DNA of 55,590 bases from an uncultured Prevotellaceae bacterium (GTDB lineage Bacteria > Bacteroidota > Bacteroidia > Bacteroidales > Bacteroidaceae): the NCBI GenBank assembly GCA_900316475.1, contig ONDA01000019.1:1-55590 (forward strand). The letters run 5' to 3'. Within the stretch, counting starts at the first letter, position 1. Each line of letters starts with the position of its first letter. Position numbers and translations under genes: made by a program. Of the stretch, positions 31,898 to 38,983 are shown piece after piece. Under the pieces are notes generated by a model. It was given only the letters and a program-made list of their open reading frames with translations. It had not been told where the DNA came from and searched no databases.

Positions 31898-32383
31898 ATG
31901 AGCGGCATGGAGATTGAGCGGAAGTTCCTGGTCAAGAAAGGCAGCGACTTCAAGGCTCAGGCCTACACTCACGACCGTATCAAGCAGGGCTATATCTGCA
32001 GTGGTCATGGGCGTACGGTGAGGGTACGCCTGCGTGGCGACCGTGCTTACCTCACCATCAAAGGGCCGTCCCGCGACGGAGGGCTGAGTCGTTATGAGTT
32101 CGAGAAGGAGATAGCCGTGGAGGAGGCCGAGCAGCTGTTCGCCCTCTGTGAGCCGGGCGTCATCGACAAGACGCGCTACCTGGTGAAGAGCGGCCGTCAT
32201 ACCTTCGAGGTCGACGAGTTCTATGGTGACAATGAAGGTTTGGTCATGGCCGAGGTGGAGCTGTCGACCCCCGACGAACCGTTCGAAACGCCCGATTTCA
32301 TCGGGGAGGAAGTTACCGGCGACCGCCGCTACTACAACAGCCACCTCCGTCAGAATCCTTATAAACTCTGGGGCAACTCATGA
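31898..32383 (+). CDS. CYTH domain protein, probable inorganic triphosphatase (161 aa)
   Basis: The signature EIERKFLV starts at residue 5 (the E-x-E-x-K motif that binds metal and phosphate). An in-frame ATG at 31907 would begin the protein right at MEIERKFLV and may be the true start. Other acidic and basic strands of the tunnel fold follow (VRVRLRGDRAYLTIKGPS, RYEFEKEI, FEVDEFYGDNEGLVMAEVEL). Proteins of this size usually cleave inorganic triphosphate or nucleoside triphosphates. The stop overlaps the dgt start (ATGA). Confidence 0.88.
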   Translation: MSGMEIERKFLVKKGSDFKAQAYTHDRIKQGYICSGHGRTVRVRLRGDRAYLTIKGPSRDGGLSRYEFEKEIAVEEAEQLFALCEPGVIDKTRYLVKSGRHTFEVDEFYGDNEGLVMAEVELSTPDEPFETPDFIGEEVTGDRRYYNSHLRQNPYKLWGNS

Positions 32384-33720
32384 TGAACTGGCAACAACTG
32401 ATATCGAACAAGCGGCTGGGACAGGAGCAGCGACACCCCGAGCGTCACGACGTACGCACGGAGTTCAAGCGCGACTATGACCGGCTGATATTCTCGGCCC
32501 CTTTCCGTCGGCTGCAGAACAAGACGCAGGTGTTCCCGTTGCCGGGCAGCGTCTTCGTCCACAACCGCCTGACCCATTCGTTAGAGGTAGCCAGCGTCGG
32601 CATGTCACTCGGCAACGACGTGGCACGTATCCTGTCCGACCGGCACCCGGAACTGAAGGACACTTTGTTCGATGAAATCGGCCAAATTGTGGCCACGGCC
32701 TGTCTGGCACACGACATGGGCAACCCACCCTTCGGTCATTCCGGCGAGAAAGCCATCCAGACATTCTTCTCAGAAGGTCCCGGCAGCGACCTGCAACGGC
32801 AGGTGAGTCGCGACTTCTGGGACGACATCACCCACTTCGAGGGTAACGCCAATGCCTTCCGCCTGCTGACCCACCAGTTTGAAGGTCGCCGTCAGGGCGG
32901 CTTCGTCATGACCTACTCCACTCTGGCCAGCATCGTGAAATACCCCTACGCCTCGTCGGCAGCATCGCATAAAGGGAAGTTCGGGTTCTTCTGCTCTGAG
33001 AAGGCTAACTATCAGAAAATTGCCGATGAATTGGGCATTTTTTGCATTTCGCAGCCTGGCGAGCCGTTGCGCTATGTACGCCACCCGCTGGTCTACCTCG
33101 TCGAGGCCGCCGACGACATCTGCTACGAGATTATGGACTTGGAGGATGCCCACAAGCTAAAGCTCCTCAGCTATGGCGAGATAGCCATGCTGATGCTCGG
33201 ATTCTTCGATGAAACCGCTCAAAAAAGCATCCTGAGACGCATAGAAGAGGAACAGCTCACCGACGACAACGAGAAGGTGGTCTACCTGCGCGCCTGCGTC
33301 ATCGGCAAACTTGAGAACGAGTGCGTGCGCACCTTCGTAGAACATGAGGACGACATCCTCAACGGGCGTTTCGAGGGCAGCCTCATCGACCACATCGCCC
33401 CCTTGCAGGCCGAGGCCTACCGCCGCTGCGCCGAACTGTCGCGCCAGCGCATCTACCGCAGCAAGGTGGTGCTCGACGTCGAACTGTCAGGTTATAAGAT
33501 TATGGAGACGCTGATGCAGCAGATGACCGAGGCCATCATGCACCCCGAGCGCTACTACTCGCAGCAGCTGATAGGGCGCGTCTCGTCGCAGTATGCCATC
33601 CACAGCGACGACCTTGAGACGCGCGTGATGGCTGTCATCGACTACATCTCAGGCATGACAGACATCTATGCCCTCGACGTCTTCCAGAAGATCAACGGTA
33701 TATCTTTACCTATCGTATAA
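32380..33720 (+). CDS. dgt: Deoxyguanosinetriphosphate triphosphohydrolase
   Basis: This HD-domain enzyme splits dGTP (or other dNTPs) to the nucleoside and triphosphate. The metal site is visible: FVHNRLTHSLEVASVG (first His), ACLAHDMGNPPFGHSGE (His-Asp pair with the following GH) and DDICYEIMDLEDAHKL (later Asp). The N-terminal FSAPFRRLQNKTQVFP is typical of the family, and 446 residues is normal. The upstream CYTH gene probably cleaves triphosphate, the product of this reaction, which makes a functional link between the coupled pair plausible. Confidence 0.9.
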   Translation: MMNWQQLISNKRLGQEQRHPERHDVRTEFKRDYDRLIFSAPFRRLQNKTQVFPLPGSVFVHNRLTHSLEVASVGMSLGNDVARILSDRHPELKDTLFDEIGQIVATACLAHDMGNPPFGHSGEKAIQTFFSEGPGSDLQRQVSRDFWDDITHFEGNANAFRLLTHQFEGRRQGGFVMTYSTLASIVKYPYASSAASHKGKFGFFCSEKANYQKIADELGIFCISQPGEPLRYVRHPLVYLVEAADDICYEIMDLEDAHKLKLLSYGEIAMLMLGFFDETAQKSILRRIEEEQLTDDNEKVVYLRACVIGKLENECVRTFVEHEDDILNGRFEGSLIDHIAPLQAEAYRRCAELSRQRIYRSKVVLDVELSGYKIMETLMQQMTEAIMHPERYYSQQLIGRVSSQYAIHSDDLETRVMAVIDYISGMTDIYALDVFQKINGISLPIV

Positions 33721-33731
33721 ATAAAATTCAA

Positions 33732-35006
33732 ATGAAAAAACTACTACTTGCTTTCGTTTTCGGTGCTTTCGCACTGACGAGCCACGCTCAACAACACTAT
33801 GTAGGCGGCGACATCTCGCTGCTCCCAACCTATGAGGCCAACGGTGCCTGGTATATGGATGGCAATAACGAACGCATCACCGACATGCTCGGCTACCTGA
33901 AGGCACAGGGACTGAACAGCCTGCGTGTGCGCCTGTTTGTAGACCCATCGAAAGCCACTGCCGACGAGAAGGGTCAGGGCGTCCGTCAGGACCTGGAGTA
34001 TGTCAAGACGTTAGGCCAGCGTATCAAGGCCGCCGGTTTCTCCCTGCTGCTCGACTTCCACTACAGCGACACCTGGGCCGACCCGAAACAGCAGATCACG
34101 CCCGAGTCCTGGCAGGGACTGACGGACGACCAGCTGAAGGCCAAAATCCACGAATACACCAAGGACTGTCTGACGCAGATGGTGGAGGCCGGTGCTACGC
34201 CCGACTTCATACAGACGGGTAACGAAATCAGCTACGGTATGCTGTGGGGTGCCCGCGATGCCAGTTCCAGTCAGCTGAAGAAAGCATATCCCGACGATGC
34301 TCCCAGTTGGAATCGCCTGTTAGGACTGCTCGGTCAGGCTGCCGCTGCCTGCCGTGAGGTTTGTCCGCAGGCCAAACTGATTCTCCATTCGGAGTTCGTG
34401 CGTAACATCACCCTCTTGCAGAAGTTCTATAAAGGGCTGAACTCTGCCGACTATGATATTGTCGGTCTGAGCTACTATCCCTATTACCACGGTGGTCTGT
34501 CGCAACTGGAATTAGCGCTGAATTGGTTGGCCAACAATATCGACAAGGACGTCATGATTGTGGAGACCGGCTACTACTACGCCTGGCAGCCTTCCGACAT
34601 CTCCTACGACCTGTCGTCGACCTGGCCCGTCACTCCTGCCGGTCAGCAGCAGTTTACCAAAGACCTCATTGCCAAGCTGAAAGCCCACAACCGCGTGACG
34701 GGCCTTTACTGGTGGTTTATGGAGGCCTGCGAGAACGGACTGGACTGGAATACGAAGCGCGTGACCGACAAGTGGTATAACGCCAGCCTGTTCAACGACA
34801 CCGACAACAGCATCTGGGGCTACGGTCAGGTGATGCCCGCCATGCAGGAGCTGAAGGCATTTGCCGAGGGCACCTCTGGCGTAGGCAGCGTGACGGTGAC
34901 TCGCCGCGACGGCCGCTGGTACAACCTACAGGGTATGCGCTATGACGCACAGCCGCAGCGTCGTGGACTGTACATCGTCGATGGAAAGAAAGTATTTGTG
35001 AAATAA
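33732..35006 (+). CDS. GH53 arabinogalactan endo-beta-1,4-galactanase (424 aa)
   Basis: Signal peptide 1-19 (ALTSHA then QQ). The GH53 barrel carries the acid/base Glu165 in QTGNEIS and the nucleophile Glu278 in IVETGYYYAW. DFHYSDTWADP and GLSYYPYYHGG are also family landmarks. It degrades beta-1,4-galactan side chains of pectin. The last 40 residues (YNLQGMRYD, then RGLYIVDGKKVFVK) form a C-terminal tail found on many secreted Prevotella proteins and may be a sorting signal. It lies 11 nt after dgt with no obvious promoter and ends in a strong terminator. Confidence 0.9.
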   Translation: MKKLLLAFVFGAFALTSHAQQHYVGGDISLLPTYEANGAWYMDGNNERITDMLGYLKAQGLNSLRVRLFVDPSKATADEKGQGVRQDLEYVKTLGQRIKAAGFSLLLDFHYSDTWADPKQQITPESWQGLTDDQLKAKIHEYTKDCLTQMVEAGATPDFIQTGNEISYGMLWGARDASSSQLKKAYPDDAPSWNRLLGLLGQAAAACREVCPQAKLILHSEFVRNITLLQKFYKGLNSADYDIVGLSYYPYYHGGLSQLELALNWLANNIDKDVMIVETGYYYAWQPSDISYDLSSTWPVTPAGQQQFTKDLIAKLKAHNRVTGLYWWFMEACENGLDWNTKRVTDKWYNASLFNDTDNSIWGYGQVMPAMQELKAFAEGTSGVGSVTVTRRDGRWYNLQGMRYDAQPQRRGLYIVDGKKVFVK

Positions 35007-35025
35007 AGCGAACCGACACTTTATA

Positions 35026-35078
35026 CCGATGAAACCGCCGATTCCTGATTGAAATCGGCGGTTTCATCGGTTTTATTT
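35026..35078. terminator. 18-bp stem bidirectional terminator
   Basis: CCGATGAAACCGCCGATT (35026-35043) pairs exactly with 35053-35070, followed by TTTTATTT. It serves the convergent GH53 gene and the acyltransferase gene, whose stop (35073-35075) is inside the T-tail. Confidence 0.9.
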
Positions 35079-36062
35079 CTCTTTGTAGATTACGTTGTTG
35101 GCACCACTGGTAATTTTCAGCGCCTCAGGATGGTCCTTGATGAAGGAGTCGATGTGGCGCACCCGCTTCTGATCCCATATCTCGTCGATGGCAATGAGGA
35201 TGCCCGTCTCCTCGACGTCGCCGAAACCGTAGTTGATGGCCGTTCCGAAGAGCTTCATCGTCGGCGAGAGGCTCATGTAGGCATTGACCAGCGGCGGGAT
35301 GTTGTAGCCCAAGGCACGTATCTCACGGTTCAGGATGCGGTAGTCTTCGTTGAAGTTGCTGCCGGTGAAAAGCTGCTCCAGCTCGCGCTCGTCAGTTTCA
35401 ATTTTCAGCGGTTTCATCGGAACAATCAGCTCTTCCTTGTCGGCAAAATACTTCTTGAGGAAATAGAGAATCATGTCGCGGCCACGGCGGATATAGGAAG
35501 GATACATGGTGAACTTCCCGAAGAAGTACCTTACGTTAGGCTTGATGACGGTCAGCGCCCCTAAGCCGTCCCACAGGTTGTCGAGGGCAAAGAGACTCTT
35601 GGCTCCCATGCGCGAACTCTGGTAGGGCAGTGCCACGAACGAGCGTCCCAGCTCTATGGTGTAAGGGCGGTAGTCGTTGAGGAATTTCTCGCTGAAGTGG
35701 AACATGTGGCTCGTGGCCAGTATGGGCTGTCCCTTGTCGTCCATCTCCCAGTCGGAACCTAAGATATAGCGATAGCCGCCGATAATCTCCTGTTCCTCAG
35801 GGTTCCAGACTATCAGCTGCTTGTAGCAGTTCTCGCAGGTGTCGAACTCGTCGATGTCGCAATCCTTGCCCGTTCCGCCACCGGCCTCGCGGAAGGCCAT
35901 CTCGCGGAGTCTGCCAATCTCTCGCATCACGTTCGGCGCATTGTGGGCCGTAATGATGTAAATCTCGTTGTTGCTCTTGTTGGTCATGCGCAGCTGGCGG
36001 TCGGGCGTCAGTTCGCTGAGTAGTACCTCTTTGGGAATAGGGGCGATGATAGGTTGTTCCAT
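35073..36062 (-). CDS. glsB: GNAT-type N-acyltransferase, probable GlsB (329 aa)
   Basis: The N-terminal half resembles OlsB/hemolysin-type acyltransferases that use acyl-ACP (REMAFREAGGGTGKDCDIDEFD, then IIGGYRYILGSD and ELGRSFVALPYQ). In Bacteroides, GlsB N-acylates glycine as the first step of glycine-lipid synthesis. The partner O-acyltransferase gene is directly upstream with one base between them, the arrangement I recall for the gls pair. The length suits. An ornithine-lipid-like or other amino-acid substrate remains possible. Confidence 0.72.
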   Translation of the reverse strand: MEQPIIAPIPKEVLLSELTPDRQLRMTNKSNNEIYIITAHNAPNVMREIGRLREMAFREAGGGTGKDCDIDEFDTCENCYKQLIVWNPEEQEIIGGYRYILGSDWEMDDKGQPILATSHMFHFSEKFLNDYRPYTIELGRSFVALPYQSSRMGAKSLFALDNLWDGLGALTVIKPNVRYFFGKFTMYPSYIRRGRDMILYFLKKYFADKEELIVPMKPLKIETDERELEQLFTGSNFNEDYRILNREIRALGYNIPPLVNAYMSLSPTMKLFGTAINYGFGDVEETGILIAIDEIWDQKRVRHIDSFIKDHPEALKITSGANNVIYKEK

Positions 36063-36063
36063 A

Positions 36064-36888
36064 TTATAGTTCGTAAACTTTGTCTTGCACCCACTGTGCC
36101 CACTCTGCGGGCTTTCGTGACTTGTCGAAGGTCTGCCAGGGAATAGGTTTTCCGATGGCTACGCGGAAAGTCTTATGCACATTTTTGTACATTTCATCGA
36201 CTAAAAACAGCATCGCGAGGTTGAATGGCAGGCAGCGGTCGGAGAAGTTGGCCAGACGGTAGAAGAAGTCTGAGTTCTGACCACCGAAATGAATGGGCAC
36301 CACGTCGCGCTGATACTCCACGCTCTTGGTAATGAACGTTTTCTTCCACGGTATGTCGCGAATCACCCCGTTCTTGCGTCGTGAGCAGAGTCCGGCGGGG
36401 AACATCAGCATGTGGTTGTCGCTCTGGAAGCCCGTCTCCACCATTTTCGGGAAGTCGCGTCCCTGCTTGCCCGTCTTGTTGATGGGAATGCAGACCGGTG
36501 CCAGTCCCGGCAGGTTCATCAGCAGGTCGTTGACCAAGTAGCGGAACCGTCCGTCGTAGTGGCGACCGATGATGGCGCCCAGTGCCACGCCGTCTTCGCC
36601 GCCCAGGGGGTGGTTTGAGACGAAGATGTAGAGCCGTCCGTCGTCCTTCGGTGGCAAGTTCTCGGCACCGACGACGTCGAGCGTGGCATCCAGATAGCGT
36701 ACGCACTCCTCGAGCCATTCGGTGCCCACGAGGTGACGGCTCTCCCATAGATAGGCGTTCACCTGGTCCTGATGGATGATGCGTTTCAACCATGACACCA
36801 TAAACCTTGGCACGAACCTGGCCTTCGCGCCCAACTTGTCGCGCAGAATCACGTCAATGTCTATGGTCTTTTCCGTTACTGTTGTCAT
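36064..36888 (-). CDS. glsA: PlsC-like O-acyltransferase, probable GlsA (274 aa)
   Basis: The acyltransferase motif NHPLGGEDG, with catalytic His and Asp, is at about residues 91-99. Later motifs are FPKMVETGFQ, MLMFPAGLCSRRKNG (the substrate-binding FPAG) and VVPIHFGG. It is the first gene of a two-gene minus-strand operon. Paired with the N-acyltransferase, it would add a second fatty acid to the 3-hydroxy group of the first, completing a glycine lipid in the membrane. A TATTTTTG box about 20-30 nt upstream on the minus strand is a likely promoter. Confidence 0.72.
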   Translation of the reverse strand: MTTVTEKTIDIDVILRDKLGAKARFVPRFMVSWLKRIIHQDQVNAYLWESRHLVGTEWLEECVRYLDATLDVVGAENLPPKDDGRLYIFVSNHPLGGEDGVALGAIIGRHYDGRFRYLVNDLLMNLPGLAPVCIPINKTGKQGRDFPKMVETGFQSDNHMLMFPAGLCSRRKNGVIRDIPWKKTFITKSVEYQRDVVPIHFGGQNSDFFYRLANFSDRCLPFNLAMLFLVDEMYKNVHKTFRVAIGKPIPWQTFDKSRKPAEWAQWVQDKVYEL

Positions 36889-37045
36889 TTTCGTTGTTCA
36901 TACTTTGAATCGGGATGCAAAAATAGTACAAAAGTTTGAGAAATTACACATTTCGCGCGAAAAAGTGCAGAATTTCGCTTTTTTTGACTTTTCGCGCCCT
37001 CTTGAAAAGACGTAAATCAATAATTTGCGTTAATTTTTCTTATTT

Positions 37046-37088
37046 GTGGAGAAAAGTGGTGAATTGTGGGGAAAAATATATACCTTTG
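37046..37088 (+). promoter_or_regulatory. MraZ operator repeats and dcw promoter
   Basis: Three boxes GTGGAG (37046), GTGGTG (37056) and GTGGGG (37066) are spaced exactly 10 bp apart, matching the known MraZ site (direct GTGGG-type repeats one helical turn apart). The -7 box TACCTTTG is at 37081-37088, and the second box covers the expected -33 position, so MraZ binding should block polymerase. The mraZ start is 30 nt on. Confidence 0.85.
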
Positions 37089-37117
37089 TAGGCAGAATTC
37101 TTAATTAAGAGGTTTAC

Positions 37118-37579
37118 GTGCGTTTTTTAGGTAATATAGAGGCCAAGACAGATGCCAAGGGAAGAGTCTTCCTGCCGGCAACGTTCCGCAAGGTGCTACA
37201 GGCATCGGGCGAGGAGGCGCTGGTGCTGAGGAAAGACATTTTCCAGGACTGCCTGGTGCTTTACCCCGAAAGCGTATGGAACGAGCAGATGGACACTTTG
37301 CGCAGCAAGTTGAACCGCTATAATGCTCAGCACCAGCGTATTTTCCGACAGTTTGTATCGGAGGTTGAGATGCTGACGCTCGACGGCAACGGCAGGTTTC
37401 TGATTCCCAAACGCTATCAGGCCATGTCGGCCATCAAGCAGGAGGTTAAGTTCATAGGCATGGGCGACACGATAGAGATATGGGCCAGCGAGAAAATCGA
37501 GGAATCGAAGATGAGCGGCGAAGAATTTGGCGAGGCCCTTGAAGGCCTTATGAATGACGGCACTATAGCGGATATTTGA
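37118..37579 (+). CDS. mraZ: Transcriptional regulator MraZ
   Basis: GTG start; 153 residues with the two SpoVT/AbrB-like halves: FLGNIEAKTDAKGRVFLPATFR at the start and LTLDGNGRFLIPKRYQ near residue 88. The Asp-x-x-G-R pattern in each half makes the DNA-binding turn. MraZ forms a ring and binds repeats before its own gene, controlling the division cluster. The three 10-bp-spaced boxes upstream are the expected target. First gene of the cluster; rsmH follows after 12 bases. Confidence 0.95.
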   Translation: MRFLGNIEAKTDAKGRVFLPATFRKVLQASGEEALVLRKDIFQDCLVLYPESVWNEQMDTLRSKLNRYNAQHQRIFRQFVSEVEMLTLDGNGRFLIPKRYQAMSAIKQEVKFIGMGDTIEIWASEKIEESKMSGEEFGEALEGLMNDGTIADI

Positions 37580-37591
37580 AATAGCAGACTA

Positions 37592-38521
37592 ATGATTGTC
37601 AGAGCAGAGACATACCACGTACCAGTGCTTCTGAAGGAGAGCATTGACGGGTTGGCCATTCAACCCGGCGGAGTCTATGTGGACGTCACGTTCGGTGGCG
37701 GCGGCCACAGTCGCGAGATTCTGCGCCGTCTGGGGCCTGACGGTCACCTCTACAGTTTCGACCAGGATGCCGATGCGGAGAAAAATATCGTCGACGACGA
37801 CAGATTCACCTTCGTCAGGAGCAACTTCAGATATGTGAAACAGTGGATGCGCTACTATGGCGTGGAGCATGTCGACGGCCTGCTGGCCGACCTGGGCGTC
37901 TCCAGTCACCATTTCGACGACGAGACGCGCGGCTTCTCCTTCCGCTTTGAGGAGTCGCCACTGGATATGCGCATGAACAAACGGGCGTCGCTGACAGCTG
38001 CCGACGTCGTGAACGGCTACAGCGAGGAACAGCTGGCCGACATCTTCTACCTGTACGGCGAACTGAAACAGGCCCGGAAGATAGCCTCGCTCATCGTCAA
38101 GGCACGGGCGCAGCGGCGCATCGCTACCACGGGCGACCTGCTGACGGTGCTGGGCGTCGATGGTCAATGGTCAATGGTCAATGGTCAATGGAAAAAGGAC
38201 ATGGCCCGGCTGTTCCAGGCACTGCGCATCGAGGTGAACCACGAGATGGAAGCCCTGAAGGAGATGCTTCGCGGCGCGACGGAAGTGCTGGGCGAGGGTG
38301 GCCGCCTCTCGGTCATCACCTACCACTCCCTGGAAGACCGCATCGTGAAGAACGTGATGAAGGCCGGGAACGCCGAAGGCCGCGTCAGTCAGGACTTCTT
38401 CGGTCGCATAGAGGCGCCGTTCCGGCCGGTGAACAACAAGGTGATAGTGCCTGACGCCGAGGAGCAGCAGCAGAACCCGCGCAGCCGCAGTGCAAAACTC
38501 AGAATAGCAGAAAAAGTGTAA
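37592..38521 (+). CDS. rsmH: 16S rRNA (cytosine(1402)-N4)-methyltransferase
   Basis: RsmH methylates C1402 in the ribosomal decoding site with SAM. Motifs include VDVTFGGGGHSREIL (SAM loop, about 30-44), LLADLGVSSHHFD (about 97-109) and SVITYHSLEDRIVKN near the C-terminus. An unusual insert DGQWSMVNGQWK at about residues 189-201 is encoded by a heptanucleotide tandem repeat (38161-38191) in the place of a variable loop. The gene stays in frame here, but loss or gain of one 7-nt unit would break it. The C-terminal NPRSRSAKLRIAEK is normal. Confidence 0.95.
   Translation: MIVRAETYHVPVLLKESIDGLAIQPGGVYVDVTFGGGGHSREILRRLGPDGHLYSFDQDADAEKNIVDDDRFTFVRSNFRYVKQWMRYYGVEHVDGLLADLGVSSHHFDDETRGFSFRFEESPLDMRMNKRASLTAADVVNGYSEEQLADIFYLYGELKQARKIASLIVKARAQRRIATTGDLLTVLGVDGQWSMVNGQWKKDMARLFQALRIEVNHEMEALKEMLRGATEVLGEGGRLSVITYHSLEDRIVKNVMKAGNAEGRVSQDFFGRIEAPFRPVNNKVIVPDAEEQQQNPRSRSAKLRIAEKV
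38161..38191 (+). repeat. Heptanucleotide tandem repeat inside rsmH
   Basis: TGGTCAA is repeated four times without error (38161-38188) and followed by TGG. A 7-nt unit is not a multiple of three, so slippage by one unit shifts the frame of rsmH. Confidence 0.95.
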
Positions 38522-38524
38522 GAT

Positions 38525-38983
38525 ATGGCAGAAGAGGAAGACATACAGGAGAAGCTGAAGGCCAAGGAGCAGAACGCCTTGGAGAAGCTGAAGGAAATCA
38601 AGCAGAGTGTCAGCGAGGACGATACCGTCCCCGTAGGTACCCTGACGCTGCGTAAGATATTAGGTGGCGACTTCCTGTCGGCTGAACTCGTGCGCCACAA
38701 CATCTGGCCGTTGGTGCTGGTTGTTTTCTTCACGGTCATCTATGTGGCCTTCCGCTACCAGTGCCAGCAGGACATGATTCTGATAGACAAGATGGAAGGC
38801 CAGCTGAAGGATGCCAAGTACAAGGCACTGTCAAGCTCGAGCACGCTGACGGAGCGCTGCCGCGAGAGTCAGGTGCTGGAAATGCTCCGCCAGAGGAACG
38901 ACTCGCTGCTGCATCCCAGCACCCAGCCGCCCTATATTATTAATGTACCCGAAAAGGGAATTTTCCAAGGAGACGAAGAATGA
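38525..38983 (+). CDS. ftsL: FtsL-like division protein (152 aa)
   Basis: The layout fits FtsL: a charged cytoplasmic N-terminal part of about 65 residues, one membrane helix (IWPLVLVVFFTVIYVAF, about 61-77) and a short outer coiled coil (about 85-130). It is longer at the front than E. coli FtsL, as usual in Bacteroidota. FtsL joins FtsQ and FtsB to activate FtsI and FtsW at the septum. Position between rsmH and ftsI is diagnostic. Its stop overlaps the ftsI start (ATGA). Confidence 0.85.
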   Translation: MAEEEDIQEKLKAKEQNALEKLKEIKQSVSEDDTVPVGTLTLRKILGGDFLSAELVRHNIWPLVLVVFFTVIYVAFRYQCQQDMILIDKMEGQLKDAKYKALSSSSTLTERCRESQVLEMLRQRNDSLLHPSTQPPYIINVPEKGIFQGDEE

